64,000 nucleotides of DNA from DASXKD01 sp963762735. Lineage in GTDB: Bacteria > Actinomycetota > Actinomycetes > Streptosporangiales > Streptosporangiaceae. Position 1 is the stretch's first letter, and each line of letters opens with the position of its first letter. Made by a program: the position numbers and the translations under genes. The stretch is from contig CAVXMG010000017.1 in NCBI GenBank assembly GCA_963762735.1, positions 67,319 through 131,318 of the forward strand. The letters are read 5' to 3'. Below, one piece after another: positions 1 to 10,339 of the stretch. A model generated the notes under the pieces. That model worked only from the letters and a program-made list of their open reading frames with translations. It was not told the DNA's origin and did no database searches.

Positions 1-1
1 G

Positions 2-724
2 CGGAACGACCACCAGGTGAAGATCCGCGGCTTCCGGATCGAGTGCGGCGAGATCGAGGCCGTGCTGCGCGCACACCGTGACGTGCGTCAGGCGGCCGTA
101 ATCGCCGTCGCCAGGGCTGGTGAGCCTGCGCTGGTCGCCTACATCGTGCCCCGCCGGGGCAGCACCCTGGCGCAGCCCGGCACCGATCTGGTTGAGGAAC
201 TGCGCCCACACCTGCGCGCCGCGCTGCCGGACTACATGGTCCCTGCGCTCGTGGTCGCGCTGCGCACGCTGCCGCTGACGCCGAATGCGAAGGTCGACCG
301 GGCCGCGCTGCCCGCCCCGCACTGGGGTGCCCCGGCATCGGCCACCGGCCGCGTCGAGCCCAGGAACCCGGTCGAGGCAACCCTCGCCCAGATCTGGAGC
401 GATCTGCTGGATACCCACGTGCCGGTCGGCGTGCATGACAACCTTTTCGCTCTCGGCGGCCACTCGCTGACAGCGACCAGGCTCGTCGCCCGCGTCGCTG
501 ACACCTACGGCGTGAGCGTGCCGGTTCACCATGTATTCGCCACCCCGACGATCGCGGACCTGGCCGAGCTTGTCTCCACCGACCCGGATTTTGGGCACGC
601 CGCTGGCTCATCCCGCCACGCCGAACTGGATGAGCTCAGCGACGAGGACCTGGACGATCTGCTACGTGCGGCGCTTGCCCAGCGCAATCGGCGCCGGGCG
701 AGCACGAGCGGCCCCGACTCATAG
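2..724 (+). CDS. Non-ribosomal peptide synthetase, C-terminal fragment (end of A domain plus carrier domain)
   Basis: The gene enters from the left edge, so only its 3' part is seen. The frame opens at base 2 with the adenylation A8 core (RNDHQVKIRGFRIE, then GEIEAVL), continues to the A10 region (LTPNAKVDRAALP, near 270-310), and ends in a peptidyl carrier domain with the 4'-phosphopantetheine site LGGHSLTA near 453-476. An acidic tail (ELSDEDLDDLL) and a basic end follow, like the short C-terminal linkers of NRPS chains that hand over to a separate partner. There is no thioesterase after the carrier, so release or further extension must happen elsewhere. The next gene starts 18 nt downstream on the same strand. 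The substrate cannot be read because the specificity-code region lies outside the window. Confidence 0.93.
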   Translation, partial: RNDHQVKIRGFRIECGEIEAVLRAHRDVRQAAVIAVARAGEPALVAYIVPRRGSTLAQPGTDLVEELRPHLRAALPDYMVPALVVALRTLPLTPNAKVDRAALPAPHWGAPASATGRVEPRNPVEATLAQIWSDLLDTHVPVGVHDNLFALGGHSLTATRLVARVADTYGVSVPVHHVFATPTIADLAELVSTDPDFGHAAGSSRHAELDELSDEDLDDLLRAALAQRNRRRASTSGPDS

Positions 725-742
725 CCACCCCGGGAGGCAACG

Positions 743-3193
743 GTGTCGGCGCCGTTAAGCATTAGCCGCAGGGACCGCGGCGGCCACCGTGTGGACGCTC
801 CGCAGCCAGCGCCGGATCAGCCATCCGCCGTCCCGGCGCATCTGGTGCGGCTGACCGGCGACTGGGCGCTGTGGCGTACGGTGTGCTTGCGCGGGGCGGG
901 CTTCGGTGTCCATCTGCTCGCCGCGCTGGGGGATGAGGACCTCGCGTCCGCTGCGGACACGCTCATCGCCGCGGATGCCGCCGGCGCGCTTACAGCCTCT
1001 GATCGGGGAGCGCGGGAGAGGGCGAGCGCCGTCTACGCTGCCGAGTTCACCGCTGCGGTCCGGCGCCTGTCTGCCGCACTGCACGAGGCGGCCTGCCTGC
1101 CCAAGCTGCGGGAAGCAGTCGCCTGGCAGAACCGGTACGCGCTCTCGAGAGGCATCGACTCGCTGGTCCGCCGCGGGACTGAGCCGGCCAAGCGCAACGC
1201 CCGGCTCAGGGAGAACGAGGCGCTCGTCGCCAGCTATCTGCAGCGCTACTGCGCGAAGAACGAGACCATTGGCTTCTTCGGCCCGGTGGGTTGGTCGCAG
1301 ATCGACGACAACTCCGGCATCCGCATCACGCACGCCGCTGATGGGCACTTCCTAGCCGCGCGCGCCACCTACCTGGAGAGCTGGGCGGTGCACGCGATCA
1401 TGGCTGAGCACGCTGCCGTGCTGCGCCCCTGGGCGGTGCCGCGCCGGATGGCGTTCGTCGGCGTCGACGGTACGCTGCTGCGCCTGCCGCTGGCGCCGGC
1501 GGTGCCACTGACGCCGGACGAGGCGGCTGTCATGCGCGCGTGCGACGGCATCCGAGACGCTCGTGGCGTGGCGGCCGCTGTACTCGCCGACCCCCACGCG
1601 GGCCTCAACGATGCCGCGGAGGTGTTCGCGCTGTTGGCCGGGCTCGCCGGCAACCGTCGCCTGGCCTGGCGGGCCGAAGTGGATCCGCAGGATATCCGGC
1701 CAGAGCGTGCCATGCGGGCGCTCTTGTCGCGGGTCACCGACGACGACGTCCGCGGGCCGGCCGAGAAGGCGCTGGCAGAGCTGACGGCTGCCCGGGACGA
1801 GCTGGCCGGTGCCGCGGGCGACGCGGAGCGGGTGGCCACGGCCATGGCCGGCCTCGAGGCGACGTTCACCCGCCTGACCGGCGCCGCGCCGACGCGCCGA
1901 GCAGGGGAACTCTATGCCGGCCGTACGCTCGCCTTTGAGCTGTGCCTGCGCGCCGGCACCGTGCGGCTGGGCTCGGACGCCCTGGATGGCCTGCGCGCGC
2001 CGCTGGCGCTGGTGCTCGACGGCGCACGGTGGTTCACCGCGGCCTGCGCCGCGCTATACGCGCGGCACTTCGACCAGGCCTACCGGCAGCGAGCCGATGC
2101 GCTCGGCACAGACGTCGTGCCGTTCGCCGACTTCTGGCTGCTCGTCAACGATGTGCTGTTCGACCCGCAGCGGCTCATCGGGCCCGTGACAGACGAGCTA
2201 CGGCAACGCTGGTCGGCGATCCTGCACCTGCCCGCCGGGGCCCGGCGGATCCAGCTCCGGGCCGCCGACCTGGTCAAGCGGGTGAGATCGGAATTGCCGA
2301 CTCAGCCGCTGCCCTGGCCGACCGCGGTGTACCACAGCCCCGACCTTATGATCGCGGGAGCGGAGGCCGCGGCTGGCGGCCGGTTCACCTGGGTGCTCGG
2401 CGAGGTCCATCCTGGCGTCGTCACCTCGCGCCCGGCCACGTGGCTGGCCTTCCATGACGACCCGGACGCACTCCACGCCGCCATGCGGCACGACCTGCGC
2501 GGCCCTGTCGTCTGGGTCTTCCAGACGGACGAGGCTGGGGGCACATGCACGCGGCACTCCAGTGTGCTGCCGTCGCCCGGTGATCTCCAGCTGGCCTTCG
2601 CGCACGATTCCTTCGCCTTCGACCCGGCCACGACGTTGACGGTCGGCGACTGCGACCTGATCAGCTCTCCGGGCGGGCTGCGGGTCCGGCGCCGTGACGG
2701 AAGTTTCGAACGGGGCCTGCTCGAAGTCGTCGGCTACCTGATCAGCAGCACGGCCATAAACTGTCTCGACATGATGCCTCCAGGCCCGCACACGCCACGG
2801 GTCACCATCGATGATCTGGTGGTGAGCCGGGAGAGGTGGACGCTGCCCGCGGCCGAGCCGGCATTCGCCGACACCCCCGACGAGAGCACCCGCTACCTGC
2901 GGGCCAGGGCCTGGGCGGCGGCCCACGGGCTGCCACGGCACGTGTTCTGCAAGTTCACCGGCGAGCGCAAGCCGATCTACGCGGACCTGACCAGTCTCGC
3001 CTCGATCGACCTGATCTCCCGGTCGCTTCGGCGCGCCCGCCGCAACGCCGGTGCCGATGCGACGGTGACCGTCACCGAGATGCTGCCCACCCCGGACCAG
3101 GCGTGGCTCACCGACGGCCAGGGCCGCCGCTACACCGCGGAGCTGCGCATGGTAGCGGTCGACCAGAAAACGGCTGCCGGTCACCTCCGTTGA
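743..3193 (+). CDS. Stand-alone LanB-type lantibiotic dehydratase (glutamylation-domain protein)
   Basis: 816 residues from a GTG start preceded by GGGAGG. The sequence follows the Lant_dehydr_N family: a central YCAKNETIGFFGPVGW block near residues 170-185 and a C-terminal block with FTGERKPIYADL. Full LanB enzymes are about 1,000 residues with an extra elimination domain; this protein stops at the size of the glutamylation part, as in split LanB and PEARL-type enzymes that use aminoacyl-tRNA. It sits 18 nt after an NRPS carrier domain and probably shares its transcript. No precursor peptide or separate elimination-domain gene is visible, although the cluster may continue to the left. Family assignment is firm. 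The idea that it acts on a carrier-bound peptide is inference. Confidence 0.88.
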   Translation: MSAPLSISRRDRGGHRVDAPQPAPDQPSAVPAHLVRLTGDWALWRTVCLRGAGFGVHLLAALGDEDLASAADTLIAADAAGALTASDRGARERASAVYAAEFTAAVRRLSAALHEAACLPKLREAVAWQNRYALSRGIDSLVRRGTEPAKRNARLRENEALVASYLQRYCAKNETIGFFGPVGWSQIDDNSGIRITHAADGHFLAARATYLESWAVHAIMAEHAAVLRPWAVPRRMAFVGVDGTLLRLPLAPAVPLTPDEAAVMRACDGIRDARGVAAAVLADPHAGLNDAAEVFALLAGLAGNRRLAWRAEVDPQDIRPERAMRALLSRVTDDDVRGPAEKALAELTAARDELAGAAGDAERVATAMAGLEATFTRLTGAAPTRRAGELYAGRTLAFELCLRAGTVRLGSDALDGLRAPLALVLDGARWFTAACAALYARHFDQAYRQRADALGTDVVPFADFWLLVNDVLFDPQRLIGPVTDELRQRWSAILHLPAGARRIQLRAADLVKRVRSELPTQPLPWPTAVYHSPDLMIAGAEAAAGGRFTWVLGEVHPGVVTSRPATWLAFHDDPDALHAAMRHDLRGPVVWVFQTDEAGGTCTRHSSVLPSPGDLQLAFAHDSFAFDPATTLTVGDCDLISSPGGLRVRRRDGSFERGLLEVVGYLISSTAINCLDMMPPGPHTPRVTIDDLVVSRERWTLPAAEPAFADTPDESTRYLRARAWAAAHGLPRHVFCKFTGERKPIYADLTSLASIDLISRSLRRARRNAGADATVTVTEMLPTPDQAWLTDGQGRRYTAELRMVAVDQKTAAGHLR

Positions 3194-3236
3194 GCCGCTG
3201 GCTGCGGCCGAGCCGGAGCGGGCGGCCCTGCCGCGC

Positions 3237-4013
3237 TCAGTAGGGGAAGATACCGAAGATGTTTCCCGCCGGATCGCGGAACTCAGCGATCCTCATGTTG
3301 TCGTCGACGGACCCGTACAGCGCGGCGCGCGAGGCCCCCTTCAGCGCGGTCAGCGCCGGATCAAAGACCCGCGACCCGCCTAGCTGCTCGACGCGGCTGA
3401 GGGTCTGATCCACATCGGCCACCTTCGCGTAGATGGTGGCACAGCACGATGCCAGGCCCCCGCCGATACCGCCCTGGATGCCCCGGCATGTGCCGGTGTC
3501 CGCTACCGCATAACCAGGGAAAACTGAGCTATCGATCGTCCAGCCGAATAGGTCGGCGTAGAACCGCTGCGTCCGCGCGGCGTCAGACCCGACGACCTCA
3601 AACCAGGTAACCGGCTCGCCCGGCCCGGCCGACGGGGCTGGCTGGTTCCCCTGGGAAGGCTCGGCAGGTGCCTGCACCAGGCCGACCAGCAGGCCGTCCG
3701 GATCCTTGAACATGGCGATGGTCACCGCCCCGCCGAAGCCGGTGACCGGCATGACTGTGGCGCCGCCGAGCGAACTCGCCTTGTCGAGCGTTGCCTGCAG
3801 ATCGTCCGTCTCGACGTAGAACGCAGACCACGGCTCGCCGGTCTGGCTCTTGCCGATACCGCCATTGATCCCGCTGCCACCGCGAGTGTCGATCATGGTG
3901 TAACCACCGCCGGGCAAGCCCTGCAGTCCCCAGCCGAACAGCTCTCCGTAGAACGCCACCAGCGGCCCGTCCGCTGCGGCGCCGACCTCGAAATGCACTA
4001 CCGCGTTTCCCAC
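3237..4013 (-). CDS. Two-domain VOC (glyoxalase/bleomycin-resistance fold) protein
   Basis: 258 residues with two tandem VOC modules: one starting VVHFEVGAAADGPLVAFYGELFGW and ending FKDPDGLLVGLV, and a second with TWFEVVGSDAARTQRFYADLFGW ending FRDPAGNIFGIFPY. The pattern matches the CFP30B-like actinobacterial proteins. I placed the start at GTG 4013 because AAGGAG lies 8 nt upstream; the frame stays open further upstream, but that part overlaps the divergent gene at 4152 and has no VOC similarity. The catalytic role is unknown, since many members bind small molecules or metals without a known reaction. It converges on the lanB-like gene, which ends 43 nt away. Confidence 0.85.
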   Translation of the reverse strand: MGNAVVHFEVGAAADGPLVAFYGELFGWGLQGLPGGGYTMIDTRGGSGINGGIGKSQTGEPWSAFYVETDDLQATLDKASSLGGATVMPVTGFGGAVTIAMFKDPDGLLVGLVQAPAEPSQGNQPAPSAGPGEPVTWFEVVGSDAARTQRFYADLFGWTIDSSVFPGYAVADTGTCRGIQGGIGGGLASCCATIYAKVADVDQTLSRVEQLGGSRVFDPALTALKGASRAALYGSVDDNMRIAEFRDPAGNIFGIFPY

Positions 4014-4151
4014 CGTGCTGGCTCCTTCGTCGGAAAGTGCTGGTAGCGGCCTACGGGCGCGCGGTGCTCCTAAGCTACGTTCACGGGCAGAATATCGCTC
4101 AGGCATGCGCAAGTGAACGGTCAGTAACGAGATGAGCGCAGGGAGCATGAT

Positions 4152-4598
4152 ATGACGACAAAGGCCGCATTTACCCCCGAGGAATGGACCGTGGTCCTGG
4201 AGGGGCCGCCCACCGCCGGGATGATCGTGATCACCGCGGCGCACGGCGGGATGGTCCGCGAGACGATCGCCATGTCGAAGGCCTTCGCCGAGGCGCGCGC
4301 CCAGCATGGCGAAAGCGAGCTCCTCGATGAGATCGTGGCCGCGAAACCCCACGTGGACCACACCCGGTACCACTCTCCCGAAGAGCTCAAGGAGCACGGA
4401 CTCGGGCACCTGCGCGACGCGGACGCGCTGCTCGAGAGCAAGGCGACCCCCGAAGAACGCGACGACTACCGGCGCTTCGTGGTGGCCCTCGCCGGCCGGG
4501 TCGCGGCCGCGCACAAGGAACACGGCCAGGACGTGAGCCCTGCCGAGGCAGCGGCGATCCAGGAGATCACGGCGGCGCTCAGCCCGGCCGGTTCCTGA
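4152..4598 (+). CDS. Conserved actinobacterial protein of unknown function, all-helical
   Basis: 148 residues with an ATG start and AGGGAG about 8 nt upstream. The sequence is rich in predicted helix and charged residues, opening with FTPEEWTVVLEGPPTAGMIV and containing AKAFAEARAQHGESELLDEI-like segments. It has no signal peptide, membrane segment or recognisable catalytic motif. I recognise the pattern as a small cytosolic protein found in many actinobacteria, but I know of no assigned function. It is divergent from the VOC gene and is followed after 59 nt by the spermidine-synthase-like membrane protein, which appears to have its own promoter. Confidence 0.72.
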   Translation: MTTKAAFTPEEWTVVLEGPPTAGMIVITAAHGGMVRETIAMSKAFAEARAQHGESELLDEIVAAKPHVDHTRYHSPEELKEHGLGHLRDADALLESKATPEERDDYRRFVVALAGRVAAAHKEHGQDVSPAEAAAIQEITAALSPAGS

Positions 4599-4657
4599 CC
4601 AAGACCGGGCCGCCGGCCGCTTGGTGCCCGCCCATCCCGGTTCGTTACGGTAAGGGC

Positions 4658-6736
4658 ATGGATGCCGGACGGCTGTCTGATGTGACCAGCGCCGGAGACG
4701 CCGGCGACGCCGGGGATCCCGGGGATGCCGGGGAGGCCAGCGCGGCGAGCCCGCCCCAGCCGCAGCGCGGAGACCAGGTGCGGCTTGCCTTCGCCAGTTT
4801 CCTGATGCTCTTCGTGGAGTTGGCGCTGATTCGCTGGATCACCGCGAACAACGTCTATGTGACCGAGGCAACCAACTTCGTGCTCCTGGCCAGCTTCCTC
4901 GGGATCGGGATCGGCTTCCTGAACGCGGCGTCCGGCCGGGACTACCTGCGCTGGACGCCGGTTGCGTTGGTGGCGCTCGTGGGGTTCGTCCTTGAGTTCC
5001 CGGTCGTCCTGCACTCCGGCGCCGGGGGGCCGCTGATCTTTTCCGGAGTCGGGCAATCGCGGGCGCTGCCGCAACCGCTCAGCTTCGGCCTTGTCTTCCT
5101 GCTCACCGTCGCGGTCATGGCGGGGCTCGGCCAGGCCGTCGCGAGGCTCTTCATCCGGTTCCGGCCGCTGAGCGCGTACCGGCTGGACATTCTGGGCAGC
5201 CTCGCCGGGATAGCGCTCTTCTCTGTCCTGTCTTTCCTCGACCAGCCACCTGTGACCTGGGGCGTGATCGCCTGTTGCGGCCTTTTCATTGTTCTGGCGC
5301 CCAAGGTCCGGATGTGGCAAATCGTGGGTCTCGGTGCCGTAGTCCTGCTTCTCACATGGCAGTCAGTGACTCCGCATCAGGAGTGGTCGCCCTACAACAA
5401 GCTGACCCTGCATAAGCGGCACGGGAATTCCGTACTGTTCATCTCCGCGAACAACATTCCCTACCAGGGAATCCACCCGCTCTCGGCGATACGGCGGAAC
5501 AAGCAGTTCTACCTCCTGCCCTACCAGCACGTCGCCCGCGCGAGCCTGGGCAACGTCCTGATCATCGGGGCCGGGAACGGGAACGATGTCGCGGTCGCCC
5601 TCTCCGAGGGAGCCAGGCATGTCGACGCGGTCGAGATCGACCCGTTGCTCGTGCAGATCGGGCGGCAGTATCACCCGGCCCACCCCTACCAGAACCCGCG
5701 GGTCACCGTCCATATCGCCGACGGCCGCCAGTACCTGCAAGACGCCAAGCAGCGGTACAACCTCATCCTGTACGCGCTGCCCGATTCGCTGACGTCCCTG
5801 GCCGGCCAGGGCGGCATCCGCCTCGAAAGCTACCTGCTCACCACCGAGGCACTCCAGGCAGCCCGGGCACACCTGGCACCGGGCGGCACGTTCGCGATGT
5901 ACAACTACTACGCGCCATTCGTGCTGAACAGGTACGCCACCACGATGAAGGACGCATTCGGCCGGGATCCGTGCGCGCAGCTCGGCGGGTTCCTCCAAGG
6001 GCGGCGGATGGCCGTCCTGACCGTCCGCCCATCGGGCCCGGTGCCCGACTGTGCCAGCCTCTGGCACGGCACCCAGGTAGCCCCTGCCACCGACAACCGC
6101 CCGTTCCCCTACCTGGCCAGCGCGAGCATCCCGGCGCCCTACCTGTGGCTGCTCGGCGCGATCCTGCTCGCCGCGCTGCTGCTTGTCCGGCTCACCGGCG
6201 GCCCGCTGACCCGGATGCGGTCCTACCTGGACCTGGCCTTCATGGGCGCCGCCTTCCTGCTCCTGGAAACCAAGAGCATCGTGCAATTCGCCCTGCTGTT
6301 CGGCACCACCTGGTTCGTCAACGCCCTGGTATTCGCGGCCGTTCTGGTGGCGGTCTACCTGGCCGTCGAAACGGCCAGATGGGTGCGGCTGCCACCCCCC
6401 GTTGTGCTGTACGCGGCACTCCTGTGTGCCCTCGCCGTGGCCTGGATCGTGCCGCAGGAAGCGCTGCTCGGGCTGGCCCTCGTCCCCCGCTTCCTCGCCG
6501 CGAGCGCCCTCGCGTTCGCCCCGGTCTACCTCGCCAACCTCGTCTTCGCCCAGCGGTTCTCCGGGGTGGAAACCCCAGCAACAGCGTTCGCCGCCAACCT
6601 CCTCGGCGCCATGGTCGGCGGCACGCTCGAATACCTCGCCCTGATCACCGGCTACCAGTTCCTGTTGATCGTGGTAGCAGTCCTGTACGGGCTGGCCTTC
6701 ATCACCGGCCGCAGAAGGCTAGCTCCAGCCCGCTAG
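4658..6736 (+). CDS. Polytopic membrane protein with spermidine-synthase-like (SAM-fold) domain
   Basis: 692 residues. A short low-complexity Gly/Asp/Ala N-terminus is followed by about seven membrane helices (residues about 45-250), a cytosolic Rossmann domain (about 300-450) and a second group of helices to the end. The Rossmann domain has IIGAGNGND followed by the acidic VDAVEIDP and ADGRQYL, as in the spermidine synthase/methyltransferase fold. The Asp pair that binds polyamine in true spermidine synthases is not obvious, so aminopropyl transfer is not established. TACGGT lies 6 nt before the ATG, suggesting a leaderless transcript. It ends convergently with the small membrane peptide gene, 38 nt apart. 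Proteins of this architecture are often called fused MFS/spermidine synthase; the substrate is unknown. Confidence 0.85.
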   Translation: MDAGRLSDVTSAGDAGDAGDPGDAGEASAASPPQPQRGDQVRLAFASFLMLFVELALIRWITANNVYVTEATNFVLLASFLGIGIGFLNAASGRDYLRWTPVALVALVGFVLEFPVVLHSGAGGPLIFSGVGQSRALPQPLSFGLVFLLTVAVMAGLGQAVARLFIRFRPLSAYRLDILGSLAGIALFSVLSFLDQPPVTWGVIACCGLFIVLAPKVRMWQIVGLGAVVLLLTWQSVTPHQEWSPYNKLTLHKRHGNSVLFISANNIPYQGIHPLSAIRRNKQFYLLPYQHVARASLGNVLIIGAGNGNDVAVALSEGARHVDAVEIDPLLVQIGRQYHPAHPYQNPRVTVHIADGRQYLQDAKQRYNLILYALPDSLTSLAGQGGIRLESYLLTTEALQAARAHLAPGGTFAMYNYYAPFVLNRYATTMKDAFGRDPCAQLGGFLQGRRMAVLTVRPSGPVPDCASLWHGTQVAPATDNRPFPYLASASIPAPYLWLLGAILLAALLLVRLTGGPLTRMRSYLDLAFMGAAFLLLETKSIVQFALLFGTTWFVNALVFAAVLVAVYLAVETARWVRLPPPVVLYAALLCALAVAWIVPQEALLGLALVPRFLAASALAFAPVYLANLVFAQRFSGVETPATAFAANLLGAMVGGTLEYLALITGYQFLLIVVAVLYGLAFITGRRRLAPAR

Positions 6737-6774
6737 TCCGTCGCAGGCGCCTGGCGAGGACGTGATCGTGACCG

Positions 6775-6924
6775 CTACCGGTGGGAGCGGCGCGGCCAGA
6801 ACTTGACCAAGGCCAGGATGACGAGCGCCACCAGCAGCCAGGGCGAGAACAGGAAGTGCACGGCGAAGCTGAGGACTATGAGGGCCACGATGGCGATGAG
6901 GACTATGGCGAGGATGCCAGGCAT
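6775..6924 (-). CDS. Small hydrophobic membrane protein, 49 residues
   Basis: A short reading frame encodes MPGILAIVLIAIVALIVL, a second hydrophobic stretch SPWLLVALVILALVKFW, and a basic C-terminus PRRSHR. It is therefore a two-helix hairpin with a positively charged tail that should lie in the cytosol. GGAGA lies about 9 nt before the ATG. The codons follow the high-GC third-position pattern expected of a coding frame. It converges on the spermidine-synthase-like gene. Peptides of this kind are common in actinobacteria but have no general assigned function. It is too short for standard gene callers and may be missing from automatic annotation. Confidence 0.68.
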   Translation of the reverse strand: MPGILAIVLIAIVALIVLSFAVHFLFSPWLLVALVILALVKFWPRRSHR

Positions 6925-7095
6925 GGTGATCGGTCTCCGTTCGGGTCAAGCTGTTTATGCTTCAAGGCTGCCGCCGGCGGGAGCCCCCGTCGATCGGGAT
7001 CAGCCCTGGTTCACACCCTGGTCTGTGGCCCCTTGAGGCATCAGGGTCATCCCTGACGGCGGTCTGCGCGGCCGGCGTAGCGCATGATCTGTGTT

Positions 7096-8512
7096 GTGAC
7101 TCGTTCTGTGGCCGTTGGGTACGCGGCTGACTATTTCGATTCGGGTGCGTTCCTGGCGGACCTCGGGCGCCGGGTGGCGTTCCGCACAGAAAGCCAGGCC
7201 ACCGGGCGGTACCCGGATCTGCTGGGTTACCTGGAGCAGGAGATGTTTCCGGCGGCGCAGCGCCTTGGCGCCACGGCACGGGTAGCCGATAACCCTGACC
7301 CCACGGGCGGGCCGTTCCTCATCGCGCACCGGCAGGAGGGACCGGGGCTGCCGACGGTGCTGACTTACGGCCACGCCGATGTGGTGCTTGGCGAGGAGCA
7401 CCGCTGGCGCGCTGGCCTGGATCCGTGGCAGGTGACGGTCGAGCAGGATCGGTGGTATGGGCGGGGAACCGCCGATAACAAGGGCCAGCACACCATCAAC
7501 CTGGCCGCGCTGGAGCAGGTACTGCGCGCCCGCGGTGGCCGGCTTGGCTTCAACCTGACGATTCTGATCGAGACCAGCGAGGAGTCAGGCTCCCCCGGCC
7601 TGTGGGAATTCTGCGCCAGGCATCGTGACGAGCTGAGCGCCGACGTGCTGATCGCCTCCGATGGGCCGAGGGTGGCGGCCGGGCGGCCGACGATCTTTCT
7701 CGGCGCGCGCGGGTGCGCGTGGTTCACCCTGCGGGTGCCATTGCGGGAACGTTCCTACCACTCCGGCAACTGGGGTGGCGTGCTGGCCAACCCGGCCACG
7801 GTGCTGGCCAGCGCGGTGGCCTGCCTGGTGGACGCCCGCGGCCGGATCCTGGTGCCCGCGCTGCGCCCACCGGCCATTCCGCAGGCGGTCCGGGCCGCGC
7901 TGAGCACCATCCCCGTCGGCGGGAGCCCCGGCGACCCCGGCATCGACCAGGACTGGGGCGAGCCCGGGCTGACCCCGGCCGAGCGGGTGATCGGGTGGAA
8001 CACTCTCGAAGTGCTGTCACTGGCCGCCGGAAACCCGGACGTCCCGGTGAACGCCATCCCCGGGTCGGCGCACGCGCACTGCCAACTGCGCTTCGTGGCG
8101 GGCACCGACATCTCAGGGCTGGCCGCGGCCCTGCGCAGCCACCTCGACCGGCACGGATTCGCGATGGTGGCGGTGGAGCCGGGCCCGGTGATGGGCGCCT
8201 CCCGCACCGACCCAGACGACCCCTGGGTCGGGTTCGCCCTGGACTCGCTGGACACGCAGCACCGGCGCCCGGCCCGCCCTGCTGCCCAACGTGGGCGGCA
8301 CCCTGCCCAACGACGCGTTCACCGGCGAACTCGGCCTGCCCACCATCTGGATCCCGCACTCCTACCCCGCCTGCGCCCAGCACGCCCCCGACGAGCACCT
8401 GCTCGCCCCGTTGGCCCGCGAGGCCCTGCAACTGATGGCCGCCCTGTTCTGGGACCTCGGCGAACGCGAGTTCGCCTCGCCGGCTACTGGAGACCGGCGC
8501 GGACGGACGTGA
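7096..8512 (+). pseudogene. M20-family dipeptidase/carboxypeptidase, frameshifted near its end
   Basis: The frame from 7096 (or the ATG at 7084) encodes a zinc peptidase of the ArgE/DapE/CPG2 type. Visible features are the metal His in TYGHADVV, the bridging Asp in YGRGTADNKGQH, the EE pair in ETSEESGSPG and the Asp of ASDGPR. Near 8270 the frame breaks: the expected RPALLPNVGG is found only in the next frame, which continues through TGELGLPTIWIPHSYPACAQHAPDEHL to a stop at 8512 and carries the last metal-binding His. The lesion looks like a tandem duplication of GCCC at 8271-8279. Without it the protein would be about 470 residues, normal for the family. CATGAT lies 7 nt before GTG 7096, a leaderless-type start. 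Confidence 0.82.
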
Positions 8513-8962
8513 TGCGCTGGGTGTTGAAGCCGAGCCAGTGCATCCGGCCGACGTAGCGTGCGTGCTCGATCTTGAGGCAGCGGTCCATGATCACCGTCAC
8601 GCCGCCGTCCTCGGCGATCCGTGCGCCTTCTTCGTTGATCACGCCGAACTGGCACCAGAGGGCGCCGGCGTGGATCGCCACAGCCTCCCGCGCGATCCCC
8701 GGCAGCGCATCGGGCGCGCGGAAGACGTTCACGATGTCCACCGGCACGGGCACGTCCAGCAGGCTCGGGTAGCACGTCTCCCCCAGGATCTCGCTCTCGC
8801 GGGGATTCACCGGGATCACACGGTAGCCGTGCCGCTTGAGGTAGTAGCCAACGAAGTTGCTGGCCCGCAATTCGTTTTTCGACAGGCCGACGATCGCGAT
8901 CGTCTTCGCGGTGTGGAGCACCCGCTGGATCGTCAACGGGTCCTGGTAACGCCCGAGATCTG

Positions 8963-8966
<4 letters not shown>
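8484..8966 (-). CDS. CoA-binding domain protein (YccU-like)
   Basis: 160 residues forming a single Rossmann-type CoA-binding domain: TIAIVGLSKNELRASNFVGYYL near residue 22, then YRVIPVNP, VDIVNVFR and ALWCQFGVINEEG with a conserved Cys. This is the YccU/CoA_binding_2 family, whose members bind CoA but have no firmly known reaction. The ATG overlaps the metY stop by 4 nt (ATGA), so it is the third gene of a metX-metY operon. The 3' end overlaps the convergent M20 gene by about 29 nt. The operon position suggests a role linked to acyl-CoA-dependent methionine synthesis; that link is inference. Confidence 0.9.
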
Positions 8967-10335
<1,369 letters not shown>

Positions 10336-10339
<4 letters not shown>

